Source: Leptospira perolatii (GTDB taxonomy: Bacteria; Spirochaetota; Leptospiria; Leptospirales; Leptospiraceae). From it: a DNA stretch of 64,000 nucleotides. Of the stretch, positions 9,880-19,888 are shown one piece after another. The notes under the pieces are model-generated. The model saw only the letters and a program-made list of their open reading frames with translations. It searched no databases and had not been told where the DNA came from. The stretch covers positions 558,001-622,000 of the forward strand of contig NZ_NPDZ01000001.1 of assembly GCF_002811875.1 (NCBI RefSeq). The letters run 5' to 3'. A program made the position numbers and the translations under genes. Numbering within the stretch: position 1 is the stretch's first letter; each line of letters begins with the position of its first letter.

Positions 9880-11607
9880 ATGCAAGTTCCACAAGGACTA
9901 GCATCCAATCCAGGATTAGCGCCATACGACGTTTCAAACTATAAAGGGAATCGAGGAAAAAATTTTTACGATGCAGACAAGGTGCTGCAGAGAGTCTTAG
10001 AAAGATATTCTGCGGAATATTCCTCTGAGCATAAGAGAGCCATGTTGGATCACGTTAGAGGTTATGGTGAGCTTGTGGGAGGAATTCTAGACGAGCTGAC
10101 GGAGGCGAGTCATAAAGAAGGAAAGTATGGAGAGGTTGTTAAATTCGACAGAACTGGGAATCGAATTGACGAAATCGTTTACTGCAACGAGCAAAAGCTT
10201 TCTCGAAAAATTTCCTACGAATACGGAATTGTAAATTTAGATTTTCATGATGAATGGAAATATCCTTTTACGGATCTTCATAGATCTGCCTTGGCTTATC
10301 TTGCCAATCAAAATGGAGAGGCTGGAGTCAATTGTCCTCTTGCGATGACTGAGGGAATGATCCAAGTTTTACAAGCGATCGGAACCGAAGAGCAAAAGCG
10401 AAAGTATTTGCCTTTAGTCGCTGGTAAAGGATCTAATTCCCATTTTATGGCTGGTCAGTACGTGACCGAAAGAGTCGGCGGAAGTAATGTGGGGGCAAAT
10501 CGGACAATTGCCAGAAAGGGGCAAAATGGAAAGTGGATCCTAAACGGTGAGAAATGGTTTTGCTCGAATCCAGGAGATCTTTGGGTAACTACCGCCAAGA
10601 TTGAGGGTTCAGAAACAATCGGCCTTTTTCTAGTCCCTCGGGTTAAGGAAGATGGTACGCTAAACGGACATCATATATTAAGGAAAAAGGATATAATCGG
10701 ATCTAGAGGAAAGCTAACTGTCGAAATCGTTTATGATAACCTTGAGGCTGAAGCCTTAGGACGCCCTTCTCATGGAATTGCAAACTTGATACGATATGTA
10801 ATTCGAACAAGCAGAGTTCACGTAGCTTTGGCAGCCGCTGGCATGTCTAGAAGAGCGTTCATGGAGGCTTTTGAATACTCCAAGTTTCGGACTGCCTATG
10901 GCAAAAAAATTAGAGATTTTGGTGCATACGCCAGGGAATTGGCGGAATTAAAAATTCTTTATGCATCTATTGTGCTGCCATTGTTCAGAGGAATCGCTTG
11001 GTCAGGGTCTTCCATTTTGGCAGAGCAGTTGGCAACTCCTCTTTTAAAATACAAATCCTCTTCCTTGTCTACTCAGATCACTCACAGAGCAATTTTAGCT
11101 CTTGGAGGTTCGGGGATCGTTGGGGATTATACCTGTTTGCCTAGACTTCATAACGATTGTATAATTAATGAGACCTGGGAAGGAACTCATTTAATTATTA
11201 CAGACCATGCGTTAGGTGCGATGAATCGGAAAAAGATTCGTGACTCCTTTGTTTTACTTACAAGCGAACAGTTTAATCGTGCGAGTAAGTTTCCTGAGTT
11301 GCGCCAAGCATCGGAGGTGGGTAACTGGTTGTTATCAAAATGGACTAACTTGCTCGAAAACCAAACGAGAGAATGGAAAGAAGCTTTTCGAGTGGATCTA
11401 TCGGATCTTGCCTATGGCGCATTAGCGCTAGCAGAGTTTTTGGAACAATCGCTCTACGATAGGGATTCTGGATCAAAAACTTCTATCTTCGATAATTTTG
11501 CAAAAGGGTATGTGAATCATCTTTACAGAACCATTCCAGGGATTCCTGGCGATTTCGATTCTACCTCTTTGGATTTGGAGGAAGTAAATCAAATTATAGA
11601 GTGGTAA
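9880..11607 (+). CDS. Acyl-CoA dehydrogenase family protein
   Basis: A 575-residue FAD enzyme of the acyl-CoA dehydrogenase family, which oxidises acyl-CoA to trans-2-enoyl-CoA. The middle FAD-binding domain shows MTEGM...[17 protein letters not shown] and NGEKWFCSN, and the C-terminal catalytic region has [10 protein letters not shown], where the WEGT Glu is in the position of the catalytic base of medium-chain enzymes. With about 130 residues beyond that motif it is longer than the classical 380-residue enzymes and closer to AidB/large FadE-like members. A good AAGGAG box lies eight bases before the ATG. Leptospira lives on fatty acids, so a beta-oxidation role is likely; AidB-type function is the alternative. 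Confidence 0.9.
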   Translation: MQVPQGLASNPGLAPYDVSNYKGNRGKNFYDADKVLQRVLERYSAEYSSEHKRAMLDHVRGYGELVGGILDELTEASHKEGKYGEVVKFDRTGNRIDEIVYCNEQKLSRKISYEYGIVNLDFHDEWKYPFTDLHRSALAYLANQNGEAGVNCPLAMTEGMIQVLQAIGTEEQKRKYLPLVAGKGSNSHFMAGQYVTERVGGSNVGANRTIARKGQNGKWILNGEKWFCSNPGDLWVTTAKIEGSETIGLFLVPRVKEDGTLNGHHILRKKDIIGSRGKLTVEIVYDNLEAEALGRPSHGIANLIRYVIRTSRVHVALAAAGMSRRAFMEAFEYSKFRTAYGKKIRDFGAYARELAELKILYASIVLPLFRGIAWSGSSILAEQLATPLLKYKSSSLSTQITHRAILALGGSGIVGDYTCLPRLHNDCIINETWEGTHLIITDHALGAMNRKKIRDSFVLLTSEQFNRASKFPELRQASEVGNWLLSKWTNLLENQTREWKEAFRVDLSDLAYGALALAEFLEQSLYDRDSGSKTSIFDNFAKGYVNHLYRTIPGIPGDFDSTSLDLEEVNQIIEW

Positions 11608-11680
11608 TTCTATATTATATTTTTGTATAATTCAAATTTGCTTGGAAAGAGTCTACGTTGACAGGCATAGATCTTCAGAA

Positions 11681-11706
11681 CCTGCGTCCTTTCGATCAGA
11701 CGCAGG
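11681..11706. terminator. Perfect hairpin between convergent genes
   Basis: CCTGCGTC and GACGCAGG form an 8-bp perfect stem around a 10-nt loop between the ends of the acyl-CoA dehydrogenase and thioredoxin genes. There is no adjacent T-run on either strand, so it may be a transcript-end stabiliser rather than a classical terminator. Confidence 0.45.
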
Positions 11707-11720
11707 GCGATCGGCTTCGG

Positions 11721-12053
11721 TCAGGCCAAATGCTGGCCGAAAATTTTCTCCATCTGTGTAGCAGGAATTGCACCGGAAATCCTTTCTGCAACCTTTCCGT
11801 TCTTAAATAGAATCAGCGTAGGAATTCCCTGGATTCCATAGTTCCCTGCGATTTCCGGTTTTTCATCTGTATTTACCTTCACAACAGTAACTTGGCCCTT
11901 ATGAGACTGAGCGAACTTTTCTAGTTCTGGGGCGACCATTTTACAGGGTCCGCACCAAGGAGCCCAGAAGTCCACAAGTATTGGCTTATCGTGAGATTTA
12001 ATCAGTTCTTCGAAAGATGTCGGTAGTGCATTGTCCATATGTTGATTAGACAT
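11721..12053 (-). CDS. trxA: Thioredoxin
   Basis: A 110-residue thioredoxin, the general cytoplasmic protein disulfide reductase. The active site WCGPCK lies at about residues 33-38 after DFWAPWC, and the cis-proline loop GIQGIPTLILF follows near residue 75, both diagnostic. Length is normal for the family, and there is no signal peptide. The protein carries a short N-terminal extension (MSNQHMDNALP) relative to E. coli TrxA. The gene is convergent with the acyl-CoA dehydrogenase; a hairpin separates them. Confidence 0.96.
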   Translation of the reverse strand: MSNQHMDNALPTSFEELIKSHDKPILVDFWAPWCGPCKMVAPELEKFAQSHKGQVTVVKVNTDEKPEIAGNYGIQGIPTLILFKNGKVAERISGAIPATQMEKIFGQHLA

Positions 12054-12273
12054 GAATACTCTAGGGGGTATATCGGATTTGCGCTTTTTTTATCTTTTTT
12101 GTTTGGATTTGATCTGTAAAGTTCCAGCCTCTAAAGAACACCGGCTGTGAAAAATAGTGAACAACTTGTCATTTACAGGATTAATTCTTGTATTTCTTCG
12201 TTGAATCGATTCTTTGCCAGTAGATGAAACGCTTGCGACTGTTCGCGGAATTTCATCTGCTTAAGGTGGGATT

Positions 12274-13080
12274 ATGAAGGAAATCAAAGGAAAAACAGCA
12301 TTAGTTACTGGAGCATCGGAAGGGATCGGAAAAGCAATCGCATACAGACTTGCAAAGGAAGGATGCAAAGTCATTTTGTTAGCAAGAAGCAAAGAGAAGC
12401 TTCAGGCAGCGGTGAACGAAATAAAGAGTGAAGGCTACCAAGCTGAACTTCTTGTCTGCGACTTAACGAATATTGAAAAAGCGGTTTCTACGGTAAGCGA
12501 TTTCATAATAAAGAATCCGATTGATATTTTGGTGAATAATGCTGGAACCGGAACTTTCAAGCCAATGGATTTATCCAGTCTAGAAGAGGTTTTGATTTCT
12601 ACAAAGGTTCCCTTAGCTGCTAGCATTGCGATGATTCATACGATTCTTCCTTCGATGATAAAAAGAGGAAGCGGTCATATTCTCAATCTAACAAGCCCAG
12701 CCGGTTACATTCCATTTGCTTACATGACTCCATACGTGGCTTCGCGGCATGCAATCGTAGGATTGTCCCTTTCTTTGAGGGAGGAACTTTTGAAAAAAGG
12801 CATAGAAGTTTCTCTTATCTGCCCGGGACAAGTGGATACAGGATATTTTCAGAGAAACGATGCCGACGTTCGCTATTTTCCTAGAATCGAACAGATCATA
12901 CCGACACTCACAGTGGAAAGGGTAGCAGACAAGGCGATCGCTGCGATTCGGAAAAACAAGCGGGAAGTTATTTTTCCCTGGATTCTTTGGTTTATGCTTC
13001 GCTTCTATCAGACTTTACCAAGATTCACGCATCTGTTTTTGAAATCCTTAGGCTTAATGAGTCCGAGACGAAAAGTTTGA
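12274..13080 (+). CDS. Short-chain dehydrogenase/reductase with altered catalytic Lys
   Basis: A 268-residue classical-type SDR with the NAD(P)-binding TGASEGIG motif at residues 12-19, NNAG at 88-91 and the catalytic Ser141. The catalytic motif normally YxxxK reads YVASR: Tyr154 is present but the Lys is Arg158 (codon CGG). The C-terminal 40 residues contain a hydrophobic, aromatic segment (IFPWILWFMLRFYQTLP) typical of the membrane-associated subgroup acting on lipids or retinol-like substrates. AAGGTGG precedes the ATG. Either Arg retains some activity or the enzyme has a changed role; substrate unknown. Confidence 0.88.
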   Translation: MKEIKGKTALVTGASEGIGKAIAYRLAKEGCKVILLARSKEKLQAAVNEIKSEGYQAELLVCDLTNIEKAVSTVSDFIIKNPIDILVNNAGTGTFKPMDLSSLEEVLISTKVPLAASIAMIHTILPSMIKRGSGHILNLTSPAGYIPFAYMTPYVASRHAIVGLSLSLREELLKKGIEVSLICPGQVDTGYFQRNDADVRYFPRIEQIIPTLTVERVADKAIAAIRKNKREVIFPWILWFMLRFYQTLPRFTHLFLKSLGLMSPRRKV

Positions 13081-13184
13081 GGTATAAGTTAGTAAGAAAT
13101 CGAAAAATTTTTCATTGTTGTTTCGGAGAATAAGATTTTGATCCCGATTCTGACTTATAAATGAAAAGTTAAGAGGTGCTTTGT

Positions 13185-14369
13185 TTGCTAGCGAAAAATC
13201 AAATCTATTTGTTAGGGCTCTTATTTCTTTTGCCTGGCATATCTTTAAGAGCTCAGACGATTCACTCAAAATTCGGTCGTGCTTGGTTTTTGCCGCAGTA
13301 CCCACTCTCTCAAATTGAGAATCCGGAAATTCCTTCTTCACCTCTTCGAGGAGGTGATAAGGAGGAAGGGAACTCATCGACTGTCGAGAGCAAGCCCGGC
13401 TCTATGATTAGTCCCATAACGCCTCCACCGACTCACGCACCGAAATATTTTTCCTTAAATCCTGGAGTAACTTTAGAAAGCGTTACTGTAGATATTTCTG
13501 GTCGCGGTAACAATGCCACCATGACCCAAGCAGGTCCTGGTAAATCAACTTGGATGTTAGATATAAAATCCAAGGATTTTCAAATCGGAGAATGGTATGG
13601 AATTCATTTGTTACTTCACAATTCCAGCTTTGATCTAAACAATCAATTCGTTCCAAAGCCTCCGAGTGGACCTTCCACTTCGGATTCCGGAGGCAGTAGC
13701 AGCGGAAGTACTTCCAATACCAGTCCGACTGGTTCCGGAGACAGAGTTAAAGCAGATTTAAATACAAGAATGGAAGGCGTATATTCGATGGCCATTCCCA
13801 TATTCTATTTAGGTAAATCTAATTCTGATTCGTTTCGCTTCGGATTAGGAGTAGGCCCGAGTCAAGTTCGCCTAAATGGGAATGTGGATTTTTCAAATCC
13901 GCTTGTTAATTTGGCAATCGGTCTAGGTGATTCTTCAAATCGTACATTATTCTTAAATAATATTTCTGCAATTCAGTTCGGTTTAGGAAATGTAAACCCA
14001 AGCACAGGAGATCCAGTCGTTACTTATTTACTCGCGAACTTAAGTACGGGAAACAATCTTGAGTTATTGGGATTGTACTTGGCCTCCAAAGGACTTCTTC
14101 ATCCAGATCCTTTTGCATTGGGAGTGCTTGCAATGAATCCCGGACTCTACACTCCGTTGGAAGCACTTACGATCGGAAGTTTAGCCCGGACTCAGGTGAG
14201 CTTTTCGGCCAGTACGTTTACTTCATTCTTATTTTTCTTTGAGACACCTAGAATCTTCGATATTGTGAGATTTCGATTAGCTTTTGGCGGACCTATCTTT
14301 CATCAAAACGGGTACACTTATGAATTTAGAACTTTTCACCTAGCGCTCTATGTGCCGGTCGAGTTTTAG
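13185..14369 (+). CDS. Putative secreted/outer-membrane protein
   Basis: A protein of about 394 residues that I do not recognise by name. The likely start is TTG at 13185, because AAGAGGTG sits just upstream; an in-frame GTG at 13176 lies inside that box. The N-terminus is a signal peptide (IYLLGLLFLLPGISLRAQ). A low-complexity Pro/Gly/Ser linker with SGGSSSGSTSN lies near residue 170. The rest has alternating short strands and ends in an aromatic-rich strand finishing with a terminal Phe (LALYVPVEF), the hallmark of an outer-membrane beta-barrel recognised by BamA. Function unknown. Confidence 0.75.
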   Translation: MLAKNQIYLLGLLFLLPGISLRAQTIHSKFGRAWFLPQYPLSQIENPEIPSSPLRGGDKEEGNSSTVESKPGSMISPITPPPTHAPKYFSLNPGVTLESVTVDISGRGNNATMTQAGPGKSTWMLDIKSKDFQIGEWYGIHLLLHNSSFDLNNQFVPKPPSGPSTSDSGGSSSGSTSNTSPTGSGDRVKADLNTRMEGVYSMAIPIFYLGKSNSDSFRFGLGVGPSQVRLNGNVDFSNPLVNLAIGLGDSSNRTLFLNNISAIQFGLGNVNPSTGDPVVTYLLANLSTGNNLELLGLYLASKGLLHPDPFALGVLAMNPGLYTPLEALTIGSLARTQVSFSASTFTSFLFFFETPRIFDIVRFRLAFGGPIFHQNGYTYEFRTFHLALYVPVEF

Positions 14370-14430
14370 TATTTCAGGGAGATTAACGTAAAATCAAATC
14401 TGTTTTTTGATTCGAGTTCCGTTGCTTCGT

Positions 14431-15342
14431 TTATCCGAGTAGGCTTCTTAGGGCTCCTTCTAAATTCGGATAGCGAAACTTATATCCAAATTCCATAATA
14501 TGCTTCGGAATCACTCTCTGTCCATGAGTGGCGACGAACGCGCCTTCGCCTAACACGGTGTTGAGTATAAAAGAAGGTACTTTAAAAATGGAAGGCCTGT
14601 TCAAAATTTTGCCTAAAGCTTTACTAAAATCATAATTGCTAACTGCTTCAGGTGAAGCTAGATTAAAAGCTCCTTTTGCTTCTTCCCGCTTTAGTAGATA
14701 AAGTATAATAGAAAGTTGGTCTTCGATGTGGATCCATGACATGACTTGGTTTCCGGTCCCGAGTGGACCTCCTGCGAACAAACGAAAAGCCGGAAGCATC
14801 GCTGACAAAGCCCCGCCCTCTGTAGTAAGTACAATTCCAGTCCGAAGTAAAACGGTTCTGATTCCGATCGATTCTGCCTTTCGAGCTTCGGATTCCCAGT
14901 CTTGACAAAGCGTGGCCAGCCAATCGCTTCCTGCAGGACTGGACTCCGAAAAAGGAGGAGTAGCAGATTCAAATCCACCGTAGTAACCGATTCCGGACGC
15001 ATTCATTAAAGTTTTTGGACCTTTGCTTCCCAGTTCTGCTAAGACGTCCACTAGTTCTCGTGTATAGTCTACTCTCGAAGATCGGATTACTTCCTTATAT
15101 TCGGGGGTCCATCGAGCACCTACGACTGGAGCTCCTACTAAATTGATAAGGACCTTGACACCTTCTAAATCAATTTTACTAGGAATGCTTCCCAATCGGA
15201 CATCCCATTCGGACATACGCATCAATCTAGACGGTAACTTGCCACTTCTACTAAAGATTCTGACGTCATAACCTTCTGCGCGGAGGCGCAATGCAAGAAG
15301 TGATCCGATTAATCCTGTACCGCCTGTAATTCCAATAAGCAT
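14431..15342 (-). CDS. TIGR01777 family NAD(P)-dependent epimerase/dehydratase-like protein
   Basis: A 303-residue extended SDR of the YfcH/TIGR01777 type. The Rossmann motif GITGGTGLIG is at residues 4-13; NLVGAPV and the family-specific GARWT follow; MNASGIGYYG holds the active-site Tyr region, and the C-terminus carries FNLASPEAVSNYDFSKALG and the LxRPSIFKVPSFILN stretch found across the family. The physiological substrate of this family is not established. The gene stands alone, convergent with the outer-membrane-type gene and divergent from the next gene. Confidence 0.92.
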   Translation of the reverse strand: MLIGITGGTGLIGSLLALRLRAEGYDVRIFSRSGKLPSRLMRMSEWDVRLGSIPSKIDLEGVKVLINLVGAPVVGARWTPEYKEVIRSSRVDYTRELVDVLAELGSKGPKTLMNASGIGYYGGFESATPPFSESSPAGSDWLATLCQDWESEARKAESIGIRTVLLRTGIVLTTEGGALSAMLPAFRLFAGGPLGTGNQVMSWIHIEDQLSIILYLLKREEAKGAFNLASPEAVSNYDFSKALGKILNRPSIFKVPSFILNTVLGEGAFVATHGQRVIPKHIMEFGYKFRYPNLEGALRSLLG

Positions 15343-15502
15343 GCAATTATCCGTCCAAAATTGTTTCTAAAAGGTTACTAAAAAATTTTTTGCTTAAGTG
15401 ACTTTCTTGAGCATTCTTTCTTAAGGGATCAGTTCCGACAAGAAGAAAGGAAATCTAAGTTGCACCGATTTGGTATAATGCAATTCTGCACTAAGTTCCA
15501 GT

Positions 15503-16105
15503 ATGAAATATTTCTCAATTTCCAAACTGATTTCATTTTTGTTTCTTTCCTTTTTGATCCTAGCAAATCTATACCTCGCTATAACTACCAGGGAAAAAAT
15601 GCAGGTGTATCAGTCTAACCCTCCTTTTCTGAGGTTTGATTTTACAGATTCTTATTTGGAGGATAGAAGTTCGCAAATCTTTCATCTAGTGGATGGAAAA
15701 TTGGATTCTACCTGGAAAAAACTTAGGAACTCACCGCAACAGGCTGATTTTGATTTAGAACTTCGGCTGACTCATACGTTGCAGGAAAAAATATATGTCC
15801 CCAGGAAATGGAAGGCGGTTCAAGTGATTGCCTGTTCCAAGAATGCACCCCCGCTGGAACTTTCCCTTATTTTGCGGGAATCCATCAATGTGGATAAGGA
15901 ATCTAGGTTACCCAAGGATCAAATCGTAAAGAGAGTAACTTTAGATTTTCGGAATTCAGAAAAAGAAACAATTCAGATTACAGAAAATTTCACCAATGTT
16001 CCACAAACAGATTATCCAAAAGGAATATTTATTTGGTCGGTCCAGGGATCTTTTGAGCAAGTAGGGCCTGAAGTTTGTCTTAGAGAAATCCAATTAGTTG
16101 AATGA
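15503..16105 (+). CDS. Hypothetical protein with N-terminal membrane anchor
   Basis: A 200-residue protein with one N-terminal hydrophobic segment (about residues 10-27, FLFLSFLILANLYLAI) and a polar remainder predicted to be outside the cytoplasmic membrane. The absence of a Cys after the hydrophobic core argues against a lipoprotein. No domain is recognised. It stands alone, 160 bases from the divergent epimerase, and its stop is 60 bases from repeat copy B. Confidence 0.65.
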   Translation: MKYFSISKLISFLFLSFLILANLYLAITTREKMQVYQSNPPFLRFDFTDSYLEDRSSQIFHLVDGKLDSTWKKLRNSPQQADFDLELRLTHTLQEKIYVPRKWKAVQVIACSKNAPPLELSLILRESINVDKESRLPKDQIVKRVTLDFRNSEKETIQITENFTNVPQTDYPKGIFIWSVQGSFEQVGPEVCLREIQLVE

Positions 16106-16164
16106 GCCGGAGAAAGCTTCGGTGGAGAAGGCGAGTGAAAAAGCAATAGTTTTTCAACTATAGA

Positions 16165-16274
16165 TGTAGGAGCTCCTACAGGGGATTCAATAAAATAAGA
16201 GGCTTGAAAAAGACCGATTTTTGTGGAATATGGCCGAAGTCCACCACACCGGCCCCCGCCCAGGAAGGGCGGGG
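16165..16274 (-). repeat. Composite dispersed repeat, copy B
   Basis: The inverted orientation of the element at 454-585. Read on the minus strand it starts with a perfect CCCCGCCC/GGGCGGGG hairpin (loop TTCCT), continues GCCGGTGTGGTGG, and about 60 bases later ends with TGTAGGAGCTCCTACA (16165-16180). It lies between two convergent genes. Confidence 0.78.
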
Positions 16275-16348
16275 AGACCCAAATCACAATTTGCATTTCC
16301 AATAGTCGCGCGACTAAAAGAAGCGATGTCTATTAACATCTATTGATA

Positions 16349-17374
16349 TCAGACTACATTCAAAACGATCTTTCCAGTAGTGCTACGATTTTCTAACAGA
16401 GAATGTGCCTCTCCGATTTTATCCCAAGGTAATTCCTTGCTGATAACAGTTTTTAGTTTCTTGCTTTTGAACAAGGACAAAAGATTATTCATCTCCTGAT
16501 TGAATAGCTCCGTGTTTTCTTTAGCAACGCGGAGCATATTAACTCCATAAAAGCCCTTACTGTTGAGCATAAGATCTATCATCGAAAGAGTGAGCATGCT
16601 GATCAACTGAGGAACAATTGAGAACATTTTTCCAAAGCTTCTATCCGAAAATGCAGAAGCTCCAAAGCCCACAACTCTTCCGTGTGGTTTAATCAAAGAG
16701 AGGTCCTTCTTAAAAAAGGCGCCACCGACAGAATCCAAAACTATGTCGATCTTTTCACCTTTCGTAATTCTTAATATTTCCTTAACGTAGTCGTGTGATG
16801 TATAGTTAATCGGATGGTCTACACCGCTCTTCTTTAGTAGCTTTAATTTTTCGGCTGATCCCGCCGTTCCGAATATCTCAGCGCCGACGAGCTTGGCCAA
16901 CTGAATCGCGGCCAATCCGACCCCGCCAGCGGCAGCGTGAATTAGTATTTTACTCCCTTTTAATAGGGTTCCTGTTTCGTGTAACGAATGCCAGGCGGTC
17001 ACAAAGTTAACCGGTATAGAAGCGCCTTGTGCGAAGGTCATACCTGCCGGCAGAGGAAAGCAAGTCATCTCGCTAGCAATTGCAAGTTCTGCGTAGCCGG
17101 AGAATAAAGTCAGAGCTAATACCTTCTGCCCAGGCTTAAATTTCTTTACACCACTCCCGACCGACTTGACGATTCCGGCGACTTCATAACCCGGAACAAA
17201 GGGCATTTTAGGCGCATCATTGTACTGGCCTTTTCTCGCGACTATATCCGCAAAGTTTAGGCCGAACGATTTGACTTGGATTAATACTTCTCCCTTTTGG
17301 GGTTTAGGATCCGGCCAATTCTCAATTTTAAGTTCAGATGCTTTACAAGGTTTTCTAATTGGTATTGCACGCAT
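16349..17374 (-). CDS. Quinone oxidoreductase-like medium-chain dehydrogenase
   Basis: A 341-residue zinc-free MDR enzyme of the quinone-oxidoreductase/VAT-1-like group, reducing quinones or enones with NADPH. Visible are the N-terminal GroES-like domain (FGLNFADIVARKGQY, PFVPGYEVAG), the coenzyme-binding IHAAAGGVGLAAIQLAK at about 145-161, and VLDSVGG near 210. The structural- and catalytic-zinc Cys residues of alcohol dehydrogenases are missing, as expected for this group. Substrate unknown. The SnoaL-like gene is 200 bases upstream in the same direction. Confidence 0.9.
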   Translation of the reverse strand: MRAIPIRKPCKASELKIENWPDPKPQKGEVLIQVKSFGLNFADIVARKGQYNDAPKMPFVPGYEVAGIVKSVGSGVKKFKPGQKVLALTLFSGYAELAIASEMTCFPLPAGMTFAQGASIPVNFVTAWHSLHETGTLLKGSKILIHAAAGGVGLAAIQLAKLVGAEIFGTAGSAEKLKLLKKSGVDHPINYTSHDYVKEILRITKGEKIDIVLDSVGGAFFKKDLSLIKPHGRVVGFGASAFSDRSFGKMFSIVPQLISMLTLSMIDLMLNSKGFYGVNMLRVAKENTELFNQEMNNLLSLFKSKKLKTVISKELPWDKIGEAHSLLENRSTTGKIVLNVV

Positions 17375-17575
17375 TATGGTTCCTTCCTCTTGAAATATTC
17401 AACAAAGCTTATTGAATATTCCTTTTTTCTATTTCAATGATTCAGAAAATTCACAACCATCTTGCATATCGATGTTTGCTGCAATCAATAAAGTGATTTC
17501 AAGTGCGATTCGTATATTTTCTAATCCAAAACCCGCGGAACTCGATTTTATTCAAGTCGCTTAACAATATAGGAA

Positions 17576-17989
17576 TCAACCGTTTCTCAATTCTGCGAGC
17601 ACGGATGGCAGGGTATTTACTCCCCAATGTTCAAAGTATTTGCCATTTCGAAGTCTTACGATATCAATAACGTCTATCCGTACATTCTTGTTTGTAGGCG
17701 GAATCCCCATGATTTCTCCCTTATGGGTTCCGAGGATTGCCTTTCTTGTTGTTACTTTGTCGCCTTCAGCAATCTGATCATAGATTTCTACTCGAAGATC
17801 CGGAAAAGCCGGTCTCAATATATTGTTAAAAGTATTGAACATTCCTTCCGGTCCGTTAGATCCTTCTGGGGCAGTTCGATTGACAAAATCAGGATCGAAA
17901 ATCTCCCGAAATGTCTGGGAGTTTCCGTCTTCAATAACTTCCTTGTTAAAGCGAATTACAATTTTCTTATTTTCTAACAGTTGATCCAT
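17576..17989 (-). CDS. SnoaL-like polyketide cyclase/ester cyclase family protein
   Basis: A 137-residue NTF2-fold protein. The layout fits SnoaL-like proteins: an N-terminal helix (ENKKIVIRFNKEVIEDGN), FREIFDPDFVNRTAP, GMFNTFNNILRPAFPDLRVEIYDQIAEGDKVTTR and GKYFEHWGVNTL at the end. Members are mostly uncharacterised small enzymes or binding proteins. It is a single-gene unit read toward the quinone-oxidoreductase-like gene. Confidence 0.82.
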   Translation of the reverse strand: MDQLLENKKIVIRFNKEVIEDGNSQTFREIFDPDFVNRTAPEGSNGPEGMFNTFNNILRPAFPDLRVEIYDQIAEGDKVTTRKAILGTHKGEIMGIPPTNKNVRIDVIDIVRLRNGKYFEHWGVNTLPSVLAELRNG

Positions 17990-18195
17990 AGCTTAAGTCT
18001 GAAATTCGTCCCTAAACTTACAAGTCAAATCTATAAATGGGACATATTAAGAAACTAACAATACTTGTGTATGACCAGTAATAGGTAGACAAAATCCCGA
18101 TTTTTCTTTTTAAATAGAGCGGTTCTTGGGATAGAAAAGCGGCCACTGCAGGTATTTTATATATATATAATATATTTGGTGCGAATTATTTTCCT

Positions 18196-19875
18196 ATGCC
18201 AACTTGGCGAACGTTTATGGATCATTCTGACACAAACAGTAAATTTGTTAAACCGGGCTTGTCAGAGGAGCTGGATAGAGAAATTCAAAGACGTATACTG
18301 GCGGAGGAGGAACTAGAGGAAAGTAAAGAGCAGTTTCGCCAGCTGACAGATGCTATTCGAGAAGTCTTTTGGATGGTAGATCCGGAGCAGACGCAGATAT
18401 TTTATATTAGTTTAGGCTACGAGGAGATTTGGGGTAGGTCACGTGAAAGCTTGACTCAGAATCCACGCTCATGGCTCGATTCAATTCACCCGGAAGACAA
18501 AGAAAGAGTAAGGCAGAGCTCATTTGATAAACTCGTTACTGGTAATTACAGCGAGGAATACCGAATTATAAGACCAGACGGATCGATACGATGGATACGA
18601 GATAGGGGCTTTCCAATTCGAAATTCAAAAGGAGAAATCTTTAGATTTGCCGGTTTGGCTGAAGATATCACTGCGAATAAAGAAAAGGAGCAGAAGTTAA
18701 AGGAAAACGAAATCTACAGAAGAGAAATGGAACTCCAGCTAATCCATGCCCAGAAATTGGAGGGGCTGGGGACGCTCGCGAGCGGTATTGCCCACGATTT
18801 TAACAATATTCTTACGATTATAACCGGACACATTTCCGTCTTAGAGAACTTCCGATCAGATTATGATAGGTTTTCCAAGAGCATGCAAGCCCTGAAAATA
18901 GCTACTCAGAGAGGGATCTCCTTAACTCGACAGCTACTTACTTTTGCCAGAAAAAGCGACTTTAGCCTGGGGCCGACTCAGGTGAACGATATTGCATTAG
19001 AAATTTATGAAACTTTAAGTGAAACCTTTCCAAAAAACATAAAAATCGTAACGGATCTCCAAGAAGATCTTCCATTTGTTTTGGCTGATGCCAGTCAAAT
19101 CCATCAAGTTTTATTGAACCTTTGCGTAAACTCTAAAGACGCTATGCCGAGCGGTGGAAAATTGTGTATTCGGACCCATTCAACTCCATTCGAGAATATC
19201 CATGACAAGCTCTTACGAAAAATCGCAGACGAGTTTGTAGTAATAGAAATTGAAGATTCTGGTTTTGGAATAGATGAATCGATTCAGCAGAAAATATTCG
19301 ATCCATTCTTTACCACAAAGGACATAGGCAAAGGAAGCGGATTAGGTTTGTCTCTTGCTTATAGTATTATCAGTAATCACCAAGGAAGAATCAATGTAGC
19401 CTCCGAACCGGGAAAAGGTACGATCTTTTCGATCTACTTGCCTGCACCTGAAATCCTTTCTAAAATAAATACGGAAGAAGAGCAAATCGCGAGAAGAATT
19501 CCGAGAGGAACAGAAACTATATTATTAATTGAAGATGAAGAAATGGTTCTGGATTTGCTGAGCTCGAATCTAGAGGAAAGCGGCTACACGGTTTTAAAAG
19601 CTAAAGACGGAGCCGAAGGCATTACGATGTTTTCTCAGCACCAAAAAGAAATTTCCATTATTATCACAGATCTAGGCTTACCGACAATCGACGGAAGGGA
19701 AGTCGCTAAGTTGGTCAAAGCGATTCATCCGAAAATGAAACTTATCCTTACCAGTGGTTCCTTTGAGCCGGGAATTATTTCCGAAATGAGGGCGCTTGGA
19801 GTGCTTACCTGCGTGCAAAAGCCCTTCCAAATGGATGAAATGTTGATTAGCATTCGGAATGCTTTGGATGCATGA
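18196..19875 (+). CDS. PAS-domain hybrid histidine kinase with C-terminal receiver
   Basis: A 559-residue soluble sensor kinase with no membrane segment. Order: an N-terminal coiled coil (residues 15-45), a PAS fold with PAC segment at about 45-165 (EVFWMVDPEQTQIFYISLGYEEIWGRS), a HisKA domain with the phosphoaccepting His in GIAHDFNN near residue 199, an ATPase domain with N-box LCVNSKDAM and the G-box GKGSGLGLSLAYSII, and a receiver domain from about 432 with Asp in ITDLGLP near 492. It is the type that phosphorylates its own receiver. The input signal and output partner are not visible; no response regulator is adjacent. Confidence 0.94.
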   Translation: MPTWRTFMDHSDTNSKFVKPGLSEELDREIQRRILAEEELEESKEQFRQLTDAIREVFWMVDPEQTQIFYISLGYEEIWGRSRESLTQNPRSWLDSIHPEDKERVRQSSFDKLVTGNYSEEYRIIRPDGSIRWIRDRGFPIRNSKGEIFRFAGLAEDITANKEKEQKLKENEIYRREMELQLIHAQKLEGLGTLASGIAHDFNNILTIITGHISVLENFRSDYDRFSKSMQALKIATQRGISLTRQLLTFARKSDFSLGPTQVNDIALEIYETLSETFPKNIKIVTDLQEDLPFVLADASQIHQVLLNLCVNSKDAMPSGGKLCIRTHSTPFENIHDKLLRKIADEFVVIEIEDSGFGIDESIQQKIFDPFFTTKDIGKGSGLGLSLAYSIISNHQGRINVASEPGKGTIFSIYLPAPEILSKINTEEEQIARRIPRGTETILLIEDEEMVLDLLSSNLEESGYTVLKAKDGAEGITMFSQHQKEISIIITDLGLPTIDGREVAKLVKAIHPKMKLILTSGSFEPGIISEMRALGVLTCVQKPFQMDEMLISIRNALDA

Positions 19876-19888
19876 AAGCTGTATGTCT

